Below, one piece after another: positions 23,826-30,972 of a stretch of DNA of 64,000 nt. This stretch comes from Porcincola intestinalis. Lineage in GTDB: Bacteria > Bacillota > Clostridia > Lachnospirales > Lachnospiraceae. The position numbers were made by a program, and so were the translations under genes. The stretch is from assembly GCF_009696445.1 (NCBI RefSeq), contig NZ_VULZ01000014.1, positions 1 to 64,000 on the forward strand. Reading direction: 5' to 3'. The notes under the pieces were generated by a model. The model had not been told where the DNA came from. It worked only from the letters and a program-made list of their open reading frames with translations, and made no database searches. The first letter of the stretch is position 1; each line of letters opens with the position of its first letter.

Positions 23826-26813
23826 TCATTCCTCAGGCGCTTCGCTGCCAAGTTCGAGGATCTTCTTCAAGGTCTCCTCGATCAGTTCATGGGGCAGCAT
23901 GTTGTCCTGGCGTTTTGATCTCGAGCAGTTCTTCCAGTCGTTCACGGAGATCTTTGCAATCTTCCAGCTGTTGACCGTCTTCACGATCTCCGACTGCTTC
24001 AGCCCGTCCAGTGCAGGAATCTGGTAGATCCCAGAACGGTAGCCCATAAGGATTGACATAAGGATCTTCCGGTCGAGGTTCTTTCCGATGTAGCCCTTGG
24101 TCTTTGTCGTGGACTTCACCTTCACCCGTTCGAGATCCCCTGTCACTTTGACGCAGTCCTCGTTCTCCATCGTTCTCCGGTAGTTCATGAACTCTTCCGT
24201 ATCATCGAAGGGTCTCGTGTCGTATTCGGCGATCACGGTGTCGATGTGCTGCTTCCCGTCCGCACTGTCGTAGTGGACCGGCGTGTCCTTCGCCGTCTCC
24301 ACGATCGGGCAGCGCTTGTAATCGAAGTTCATTGACAGCTGTCTGAGGCTTTCGGAAACTTTGAAGTCATATTTCCTCTCAACGATCTCGGAGAACTCTG
24401 TCCAGATCTGCGTCCTGCACTGCAGCCGCCCCTCGCGGGACAGCACGGCGATGATATAAGCGTCCCTGTCTGCGCGGCTGTTCTTCACTTCTCCTGTCGT
24501 GTAGGAGTTGTGGGCGATCACGCCTTTGTCGTTGACAGCAACGTTTCCCCTTGTCGTGATGTTCAGGAACGTATCGTTGAAATGTTTGGGCTCCCAGACC
24601 TGATTCGCGTCACATGGATCAGTTGTCTGGTTCAGCGTGTACCTTCCCTGCTGGAAGATCTCCGCAAAGCCGTAGGCATCCAGCCCCCGCACGATCTCTG
24701 TCGGAGCATCTGTTATGAAGCCGTCCGTTGTCACGGAGTAAACGTGGTAGCCCATTTCGTGGAGCTGGTTGATGCAGGCGATCAGCATGCACCGGACCAG
24801 TGCGGTAGTGTAGGAGGCGTGGTACGGGCTCGTTACTGCGGAGGGCTCAGCGTCTTCGCGTCCCATCTTCCGAGCGTTGTAGCGAGTCTTCGGGCTGACG
24901 TTCTGGGCAGTTTTCCCGTAACAGGAGTTGACCATCGTCTTGAGGCTCTTCTCCACGAGAGGGCTATCCTTGTAGACCTTCTTGGCTTTCATCCGGTCCT
25001 GCACAAGCTGCGTCACAGCGTATGCGAGGCACTTTGAGGGTTTCCCATCTCTGACAAGAATTTGGTTCACGCCACCGCGGAAAACCGTCACCTTTGCCCC
25101 CAGCTTCAGGGCGAGGTACATGTCCGGTCCGGTCATGTAGACATTCCGTCCATGCCTCGGGTAGATCTTCATGCCGCCCTTCACAGGGACAGGGATGTTC
25201 GGACAGTAAACATCGTCCGGAAAGTCGAAGCTGCCGACAGCGACCGCAGGGATCAAGGGACTTGTCAGGTCCTGCCATGTCAGTTCGTAATATCTGGGGA
25301 AGTCCCTCATGGGCTTGGACCAGTCAATATCCACGATGTTTGCCATAGCGGTCGGATACGCGTTCTGAAGGTCGAAGTCTGTCGTATGCTCCGTGATCCA
25401 CCCGATGTAGAAGGATGCATTGAAGCCTCCGGTATAGGCTTCCTCGTAGAACTCCGTTGCGATCTTCGCGTCCGGATTGTCCCTCCTCGGAACATAGCGC
25501 GTAGCTTTCAGGAACTTCATGCATTCATCTTTTGACGGGATGATTCCTTCATCGAGCATTTCCAACCCCCTGTAAATCAGGTCATATTCAGCTTTCTTCG
25601 AAACGCCGAAGTATTCCTTGATGCTTCCGTACATTGAGGAAGCAGCGGCGCTGGACAGTGTCATGGGTATCGAATGGTTGCACCGGAATAGCGCCGAGCA
25701 GAAGGAGACGACAATGTCCGCGTCATTCATCGCGTATTTGTAATATTCCACCGGATGATTCACGGCATAGGCTGACATGTGATTGATCGCGTCCGGAGGG
25801 AGCGTGATCTTCGGTCTGTTGATAACGTTTCCCAAAGCCTTCAGAGATTTGTTGTCCGCAGGAGTCAGACCGAGTGTGTCTCTCACTGCAAGGTTCACAA
25901 GCCAGTAGTAGTTGTAGTTCCGGTCATTCTCAGCCTTGAATCGGACGTTCTTGGTAGTCATCCACCCGCCCTGGATCTCGCCCAGATCCCTGATCAGGTC
26001 AACATCGTACTTGGATCTCCGGAAGACGGAGATGTCAGCTTTTCCGGTATGGCAGATGATTGTGACAGGGATCACAAGGTCCTGCATGGCTTCAAAGTCG
26101 ACAATCTTGTATGAATCATGACCTTTCCACTTCTGCTCCTTGTAGACAATGTCTTTCTTCAGGACGAGTGGGAAGTTGCCGAAGTAGCATTTCTTCAGGT
26201 CTGCAAGGATATCAGCAAGGCAGTATTTCAGAGGAATTTTTCCTCCGGTCTCTGCCGTGATCACCTGATATCTGGGATCTACAAGGAAGAAATACCGGAT
26301 CAGGATCGCTCCGAGTGCGATCGACATCTGGAGGGACAGGACCCTTCTGCTGTCGCCGTTTTCCTGAAACTCGGTATCAAACCCGATGTTCAGCCTCAGT
26401 GACTTTGACTGGATCACACGGAAGGAAGGGATCACCTCGGCAATGCTGCCTTTCGTCTGAATGTCCAGCGGAGCAAGGAACTGCTTCGGCTTGATGCCAG
26501 GTTCAAGCCCCGTGGGCTGATTGGTGTCATTCATACCTTTTGCCCCGCATATAGGTGAAATGACACCTGTGTCTGAAAGCCTTGAAATCAAAGCATTTTC
26601 GGTGTCCTGCGTTTTACCGAAGTTGGAAACATCGGTAAAGTTTTCCGGTGCCAGAATCTGTTTGAGAAGGGTATATTCTTCCCTTCCCTTCACATACTCA
26701 CATCCGAAATTGATCAGGGTCTGGACGATCTGAAAATGCTGTTCCTGCGTCCAGATCAACGCTGCTGGAACAATGTCTGGAGAAATCTGTAATGCAGACG
26801 TTCTATCTATCAT
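23826..26813 (-). CDS. family B DNA polymerase (DNA_pol_B_2 type) of the mobile element
   Basis: The 995-residue protein carries 3'-5' exonuclease motifs FDTEF (145-149, Exo I), CHTGKADISVF (254-264, Exo II) and YAMND (360-364, Exo III). The polymerase motifs are DLQNAYP (481-487, motif A), KTMVNSCYG (625-633, motif B) and TTDGF (695-699, motif C). A KTKGY (about residue 885) resembles the thumb KxY motif. Motif C has Thr for the first Asp of the usual YxDTD but keeps the second. KTRY (642-645) lies between B and C, where I recall piPolB enzymes having a KTRG motif. Size, N-terminal 140-residue extension and placement on an integrative element suggest a piPolB-like or protein-primed enzyme that copies the element. 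A GGGAGGG site precedes the ATG. Confidence 0.85.
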   Translation of the reverse strand: MIDRTSALQISPDIVPAALIWTQEQHFQIVQTLINFGCEYVKGREEYTLLKQILAPENFTDVSNFGKTQDTENALISRLSDTGVISPICGAKGMNDTNQPTGLEPGIKPKQFLAPLDIQTKGSIAEVIPSFRVIQSKSLRLNIGFDTEFQENGDSRRVLSLQMSIALGAILIRYFFLVDPRYQVITAETGGKIPLKYCLADILADLKKCYFGNFPLVLKKDIVYKEQKWKGHDSYKIVDFEAMQDLVIPVTIICHTGKADISVFRRSKYDVDLIRDLGEIQGGWMTTKNVRFKAENDRNYNYYWLVNLAVRDTLGLTPADNKSLKALGNVINRPKITLPPDAINHMSAYAVNHPVEYYKYAMNDADIVVSFCSALFRCNHSIPMTLSSAAASSMYGSIKEYFGVSKKAEYDLIYRGLEMLDEGIIPSKDECMKFLKATRYVPRRDNPDAKIATEFYEEAYTGGFNASFYIGWITEHTTDFDLQNAYPTAMANIVDIDWSKPMRDFPRYYELTWQDLTSPLIPAVAVGSFDFPDDVYCPNIPVPVKGGMKIYPRHGRNVYMTGPDMYLALKLGAKVTVFRGGVNQILVRDGKPSKCLAYAVTQLVQDRMKAKKVYKDSPLVEKSLKTMVNSCYGKTAQNVSPKTRYNARKMGREDAEPSAVTSPYHASYTTALVRCMLIACINQLHEMGYHVYSVTTDGFITDAPTEIVRGLDAYGFAEIFQQGRYTLNQTTDPCDANQVWEPKHFNDTFLNITTRGNVAVNDKGVIAHNSYTTGEVKNSRADRDAYIIAVLSREGRLQCRTQIWTEFSEIVERKYDFKVSESLRQLSMNFDYKRCPIVETAKDTPVHYDSADGKQHIDTVIAEYDTRPFDDTEEFMNYRRTMENEDCVKVTGDLERVKVKSTTKTKGYIGKNLDRKILMSILMGYRSGIYQIPALDGLKQSEIVKTVNSWKIAKISVNDWKNCSRSKRQDNMLPHELIEETLKKILELGSEAPEE

Positions 26814-26964
26814 TCAGATCCCTCCCTTCAAGCAGTAAGGAGATAACAGGAAACCTTTATCTCCACTGTTTCGGGATAAGCTCTCAGTTGTTTTGGGATT
26901 GGTTTGTAAGAAAACGATGTAAGAAACACTCTGTCCAGAGTGTTGTTATGAAGAAAATCCAAGA
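26814..26964. other. right end of the integrative element
   Basis: No gene lies between the polymerase start and the resumption of cpaF. A perfect dyad, AACACTCTG-TC-CAGAGTGTT, is at 26925-26944, 20 bases from the junction. It may be a recombinase arm site or an operator. The junction is placed where codons for HDGSLSTGHGNS of cpaF begin. Confidence 0.55.
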
Positions 26965-27327
26965 CATGACGGCAGCCTCAGCACCGGTCACGGAAACAGT
27001 CCGCAGGACATGCTTTCTCGCCTTGAAACCATGGTTCTGATGGGCTTGTCCATTCCAATCCCGGCAATCCGCAGACAGATTGCATCCGGCATCGACATCA
27101 TGGTGCATCTCTCCCGCATGCGCGACAAGAGCCGGAAGGTTCTGGAAATTCTTGAAATCGATGGATATGACATTCCCTCCAGCGAAATCCGGACGCATCC
27201 GCTCTTTGAATTCGAAGAAAGCGGAGAGGATAAAGACGGCCGGCTGACCGGCAGGCTCAAGAAAGTCGGATGTCTGTCTCATACTCAGAAGCTCCGCCGG
27301 GCCGGCATCAGCACTGAAGATATGTAG
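26965..27327 (+). pseudogene. cpaF: cpaF/tadA secretion ATPase, 3' fragment cut by element insertion
   Basis: The frame reads HDGSLSTGHGNSPQDM, then LSRLETMVLMGLSIP, AIRRQIASGIDIMVHLSRMR and a C-terminal tail. These are the last conserved blocks of CpaF/TadA ATPases (after Walker B), which power Tad pilus assembly. The N-terminal domain and Walker motifs are missing; upstream sequence belongs to the element. Codons just before the break (YEENPR) do not match the usual MNTG. A product could start only at the internal ATG 27010 and would be inactive. Excision of the element should restore the gene. Confidence 0.85.
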
Positions 27328-27343
27328 AAAGGAGTAACTCCCC

Positions 27344-28258
27344 ATGCCCGAGCGCTCCCGAAGTATGATGAAGAACAGCCCTCCTCCACGAACCCCTCGG
27401 CAGGCGGCCCGGAAGCCCAGGCAGCCCGGCAATCCATATTCACCCAGCCTTTCACTGTCGCCTCCCCGGCACGCGCGGGCATTCAGGACAGAGACTGCTC
27501 CGTCTCTCCTCCGGAGGCCCCGTGACTATGGAACCTATCTGTTCAGCCGGCGTGAGCGTCTCGAAAATATTCTGGCATATCTGTGCCTGTGTTTCCTGGT
27601 CTCCTGGCTGTTTTACCACTCCCTCCTGCCGGCAGCACTCTTCCTGCCAGGTATCCCGTTCTTCCTGAAAGCCCGAAAGGAAAGCCTGCTTGAAAAGCGG
27701 AAAATCCAGATGCTCCGTGAATTTACAACCGGTATGCAGCTGGTCAATGCCTCTCTTCAGGCAGGATACGCAGTCGAAAATGCCTTCCGTGAATCCCTCC
27801 CGGAACTGAAAAAAATATACCCTTCTGACTCGTTTATCGTCAAGGAATTCAGACGAATCATCTCACAGCTTGATGTCAGCATTCCGATTGAGAAAGCGCT
27901 GGCAGATCTGTCAGCACGCAGCCATATCGATGATATCCGGAACTTTTCGGAGGTCTTCCAGACAGCCAAGCGAACCGGAGGCGACCTGATGCTGATCATC
28001 CGGAATACTGTTTCCGATATACAGGAGAAATCAGAGACTCGTGAACAGATCGAGGCAGACATCTCCGGAAAAGTACTGGAGCAGAAAATCATGAGCCTTG
28101 TCCCGATTCTGATCATCGCCTATGTCAACCTTACATCCCCCGATTTTCTGGAAGTCTGTTACTGTACAGCCGCCGGAAGACTGGTTATGACCGTCTGCCT
28201 CGGTCTCTATGGAATTGCTTTTCTCTGGGGACGGAAGGTTATGAAGATCCAGATATAA
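27344..28258 (+). CDS. tadB: TadB-like pilus assembly membrane protein
   Basis: The 304-residue protein has an Arg/Pro-rich N-terminus, two membrane helices near residues 80-105 (LAYLCLCFLVSWLFY, LLPAALFLPGIPFF), and a type II secretion F domain. The F domain shows REFTTGMQLVNASLQAGYAV, EKALADLSARSHIDDIRNFS and FQTAKRTGGDLMLIIRNTV. A C-terminal pair of helices follows (VPILIIAYVNL, LVMTVCLGLYGIAFLWG). TadB forms the inner-membrane platform of Tad (Flp) pili with TadC and is driven by CpaF/TadA. It lies 16 bases after the cpaF remnant with an AAGGAG site, so it was the next gene in the operon. Confidence 0.85.
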   Translation: MPERSRSMMKNSPPPRTPRQAARKPRQPGNPYSPSLSLSPPRHARAFRTETAPSLLRRPRDYGTYLFSRRERLENILAYLCLCFLVSWLFYHSLLPAALFLPGIPFFLKARKESLLEKRKIQMLREFTTGMQLVNASLQAGYAVENAFRESLPELKKIYPSDSFIVKEFRRIISQLDVSIPIEKALADLSARSHIDDIRNFSEVFQTAKRTGGDLMLIIRNTVSDIQEKSETREQIEADISGKVLEQKIMSLVPILIIAYVNLTSPDFLEVCYCTAAGRLVMTVCLGLYGIAFLWGRKVMKIQI

Positions 28259-28280
28259 GTTCATTCCTGAAAGGAAAACC

Positions 28281-29759
28281 ATGGAGAACAAACCTCGTTT
28301 TTCATCACAGATCCGTTCTTTTTTCCTGCGGCTTCATCCCTTCCGAAAGCTTTCTGTCTTTCTGTATGACCACTTCGTTCCCCGTGGAAGAAAGCTGAAG
28401 CTGACAGATGCTGTGGATGCTGTGTCCTGCCACCAGAAGGACAGTACCCGCACCTACTATCTGGAGAAGATCTCTTTCACACTTTTTATCTCCTCCCTGA
28501 TGGGCGCGGCTCTTCTTTTCGGGGCTTTGTACAGCGCCCGGCAGAACCGTGGCATCCCATCCAACCTGATAACACGCCCGGGCTACGGAGAAGCGTCCCT
28601 TGAGGAGACCTTGAATCTGACCGCCGCAGGAGAGAAGGAATCAGAGCGCGTCACGATCCGGATCAGCCCGAAAGCATATACCTCCAAACAGGCACAGGCG
28701 CTTCTGGATCAGGCTGAGACGCAGCTTCAGAAACAGCTCCCGGGGAGAAATGAATCACTGGACGATATCCGTTACCCACTCAGGCTTCCTGCGTCCCTGC
28801 TGGATGGCGTCATTTCAGCAGAGTACACCATCTCTCCCTACGGCGTCATTGATGATAGCAGCGGTGCGATCGTCGGGAATCTGACAGAAAACGGTACACC
28901 TGTGACCATCGAAGCAACTCTCAAGGTGCAGGAGCTTGAGCGGATCTGCCGCTATGCAGCGGTTGTCTTCCCTCCCGCCCTCACAGACAGGGAGCAGTTT
29001 TCCGCCGACCTGGATACAGCCCTTCGGGCAGCTGACAGCTCAGATCCCACCTCCGACCAGATCCAGCTTCCCGCGTATGCCGGAAATACTCCGCTGGCCT
29101 GGAGCCGTCCGGAAGGTCCCTTTCTCACGATTCTCTTCATCCTCACGATCCTCCTCCCTGCCCTTTTCTGGTTTCAGAAAGATGAAAAGATGAAAGAACT
29201 GGCAAAAAGAAGACGGGAAATGCTCGACCTGGACTACTCCGAGCTTCTCTTTAAACTCACCCTGCTGATCGGCGCAGGTCTTACCATCAAAGGGGCCTTC
29301 TCCCGGATCTGCAGCCAGCAAGATGCTCTGCAGCACGGCTCATCTCTGCCATCTGGAGCCGGAAAAGACAGCATTCAACACCCAGCTGCGCAGAATAGAT
29401 TTCTGGAGATAAAGAAGTCCCGTCCTGAATCTGCCCATCCGGTATATGGGGAGATCCGGATTCTGCTGCGCGAGATAACAGATGGCGTACCGGAGGAGAC
29501 CGCCTATGAAAACTTTGGCAGGCGCTGCGGACTTCCGACTTATATCAAGCTTGGATCCCTGCTCGCCCAGAATCTCCGCAAAGGTTCCAGCGGTCTGACC
29601 GCTCTTCTTGAAAAAGAAGCCTTCCTCTCGCTGCAGCAGCATCGGACCGCCGCCAGAAAGATGGGTGAACGGGCATCCATGCGGATGCTCTTCCCGATGC
29701 TTCTGATGTTTGTCGACGTCATGCTCATCATGATGGTGCCGGCAATGCTCAGTTTCTGA
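28281..29759 (+). CDS. tadC: TadC-like pilus assembly protein with long extracytoplasmic insert
   Basis: The 492-residue protein starts with a cytoplasmic segment and a membrane helix (FTLFISSLMGAALLFGALYS). A soluble domain of about 170 residues follows (YPLRLPASLLDGVISAEYTI, ILATLKVQE-type strands), then a second helix (TILFILTILLPALFWF). A C-terminal F-type segment ends with ITDGVPEETAYENFGRRCGL and the final helix MLLMFVDVMLIMMVPAMLSF. TadC partners TadB in the pilus platform. The large insert is longer than in classical TadC and resembles a layout seen in Clostridia. It is 22 bases after tadB. Confidence 0.75.
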   Translation: MENKPRFSSQIRSFFLRLHPFRKLSVFLYDHFVPRGRKLKLTDAVDAVSCHQKDSTRTYYLEKISFTLFISSLMGAALLFGALYSARQNRGIPSNLITRPGYGEASLEETLNLTAAGEKESERVTIRISPKAYTSKQAQALLDQAETQLQKQLPGRNESLDDIRYPLRLPASLLDGVISAEYTISPYGVIDDSSGAIVGNLTENGTPVTIEATLKVQELERICRYAAVVFPPALTDREQFSADLDTALRAADSSDPTSDQIQLPAYAGNTPLAWSRPEGPFLTILFILTILLPALFWFQKDEKMKELAKRRREMLDLDYSELLFKLTLLIGAGLTIKGAFSRICSQQDALQHGSSLPSGAGKDSIQHPAAQNRFLEIKKSRPESAHPVYGEIRILLREITDGVPEETAYENFGRRCGLPTYIKLGSLLAQNLRKGSSGLTALLEKEAFLSLQQHRTAARKMGERASMRMLFPMLLMFVDVMLIMMVPAMLSF

Positions 29760-29789
29760 GAGTTTCTGAGACAGCTGCCCCCGGATCGT

Positions 29790-29818
29790 TTGACGACTTG
29801 CAGACTGCACGCTACAAT
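29790..29818 (+). promoter_or_regulatory. promoter of the nucleoside hydrolase gene
   Basis: TTGACG and TACAAT are separated by 17 bases, 34 bases before the ATG. This separates the hydrolase from the preceding tad genes. Confidence 0.65.
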
Positions 29819-29852
29819 AATGCAAAAATGACGAAAAGGAGACAAATCAGAG

Positions 29853-30875
29853 ATGCTTGAAGATATGAACACAATTCATCAGCATAAAGAATCCGACTCC
29901 TGCACCCATCCTGCCCGTAAGATCCTGATCGATACAGATCCCGGCGTGGATGACGCACTTGCGATCATGCTCTGCGCTGCAGATCCCTTGGTCCAAATCA
30001 CTGCCATCACTGCTGTTGCCGGCAATGTCGGTCTAAACCATACGCTGGAGAATGCTCTGTATCTGAAGGAAGTCCTCGGACTTTCCCACACCCTTGTGTC
30101 AAGAGGAGCGGATCGTCCACTAGTTCTTTCCCCCGGGCGCGTCACAACGGTCCATGGGAATGACGGCCTCGGCGGACTGAGCAAAACCCCGAAAGCGTCT
30201 CCTGACCCTCTGCCGGCGTGGGAGAGAATCTACGAAACTGCCGTCCAGGAGAAGGGGAATCTCGAAATTCTAGCTCTCGGCCCGCTGACCAACCTTGCCC
30301 TCGCACTCCGGAAGCATCCGGACCTGAAAAGTCTGGTTAAAAACCTGGCCATCATGGGCGGAAGCGCGAAAAGCGGCAATGTGACAGAGCAGGCAGAGTT
30401 CAACGCCTGGGTCGACCCGGACGCCTGCGATGAGGTGCTTCACTCCGGCATCCCGCTTCTGCTCTGTGGGCTCGATGGTCTTCAACCTGCTGCCCTGGAG
30501 TTTCCGGAGCTGGATGCCCTGATAGACACCTTTCAAAGCCGTGGCGGCGTGACGGAAAACCTTGCCGTTCCGATCATCCGCTTTATTCGCCATTCGCGAA
30601 AAGGCTGGGGAGGGCACCACAACGTCTGTATCTATGATCTGGCAACTGCTGTCTGCTTTCTTCATCCGGAAGCCGCCCAGGCACACCCCGCCCATCTGTC
30701 CTGTGTGACAGAGGAAGGTCCCGTACTTGGCAAAACTGTCGTAACGGCTGCCGGCTCCGGAGAAGTGTGCACCTCCCAGATCCTGTACAGCATGGACAAG
30801 CAGCGGTATCTTGATGCGTTTCGCTTCATGCTGACCCGTCTGTCCGACCCGGATCTGTCCCTCTCCTCTGTCTGA
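29853..30875 (+). CDS. inosine-uridine-type nucleoside hydrolase
   Basis: The 340-residue protein has the family's N-terminal calcium-binding motif DTDPGVDDALAI (about residues 28-39). It also has AVAGNVGLNHT, VHGNDGLGG, ALGPLTNLALAL, IMGGSAKSGNVTEQAEFNAW and a C-terminal YDLATAVCFLHP with the second conserved Asp. Such enzymes cleave ribonucleosides to base and ribose for salvage in the cytoplasm. No signal peptide is present. It has its own promoter and stands between tad genes on both sides, so it is likely a late insertion into that locus. Substrate preference cannot be read from the sequence. Confidence 0.88.
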   Translation: MLEDMNTIHQHKESDSCTHPARKILIDTDPGVDDALAIMLCAADPLVQITAITAVAGNVGLNHTLENALYLKEVLGLSHTLVSRGADRPLVLSPGRVTTVHGNDGLGGLSKTPKASPDPLPAWERIYETAVQEKGNLEILALGPLTNLALALRKHPDLKSLVKNLAIMGGSAKSGNVTEQAEFNAWVDPDACDEVLHSGIPLLLCGLDGLQPAALEFPELDALIDTFQSRGGVTENLAVPIIRFIRHSRKGWGGHHNVCIYDLATAVCFLHPEAAQAHPAHLSCVTEEGPVLGKTVVTAAGSGEVCTSQILYSMDKQRYLDAFRFMLTRLSDPDLSLSSV

Positions 30876-30886
30876 CAGCAACGGCT

Positions 30887-30926
30887 CCGCCGTCATCTCA
30901 TGCTCTGCACTCGATGATGAGCGGTC
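30887..30926. repeat. intergenic repeat, copy A
   Basis: This 40-base sequence (CCGCCGTCATCTCATGCTCT ... GAGCGGTC) matches 35 of 40 bases of the copy at 50454-50493. Each copy stands shortly upstream of a TTCACAAAAA stretch and a strong terminator. The small internal hairpins differ in a compensating way (TGC-TCT-GCA here, GTGC-TTC-GCAC in copy B). Confidence 0.7.
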
Positions 30927-30934
30927 ATCTTCAC

Positions 30935-30961
30935 AAAAAGGCGCACCCGCAGGTGCGCCTT
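30935..30961 (-). terminator. terminator of the beta-propeller gene
   Basis: AAGGCGCACC pairs with GGTGCGCCTT around CGCA-type loop bases. In the leftward direction it is followed by TTTTT, 12 bases after the stop codon of the convergent gene at 30973. Confidence 0.85.
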
Positions 30962-30972
30962 CCGAAATCATC

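Larger units (their letters stand above)
7990..26964. mobile_element. integrative mobilizable element with family B DNA polymerase
   Basis: The element contains, from left to right, a serine-recombinase module, an excisionase/repressor switch, a Hin-type recombinase, a type I restriction-modification locus (interrupted by a drug-efflux cassette), a DUF6040/relaxase/MobC transfer module with an oriT-like tract, and a family B DNA polymerase. Its right border falls at about 26964, where the reading frame of cpaF resumes in the middle of a conserved block. Its left border is outside the window, beyond the prophage nested in its recombinase module. No type IV secretion genes are present, so transfer would need a helper. 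Confidence 0.7.

Noticed and set aside
22841-23851. A 336-codon leftward open frame
   Set aside because: It runs through the hairpin-rich oriT-like tract and across the small acidic gene in another frame. Its composition (many Arg, Cys, Pro) is that of a GC-rich non-coding shadow, and there is no conserved motif.
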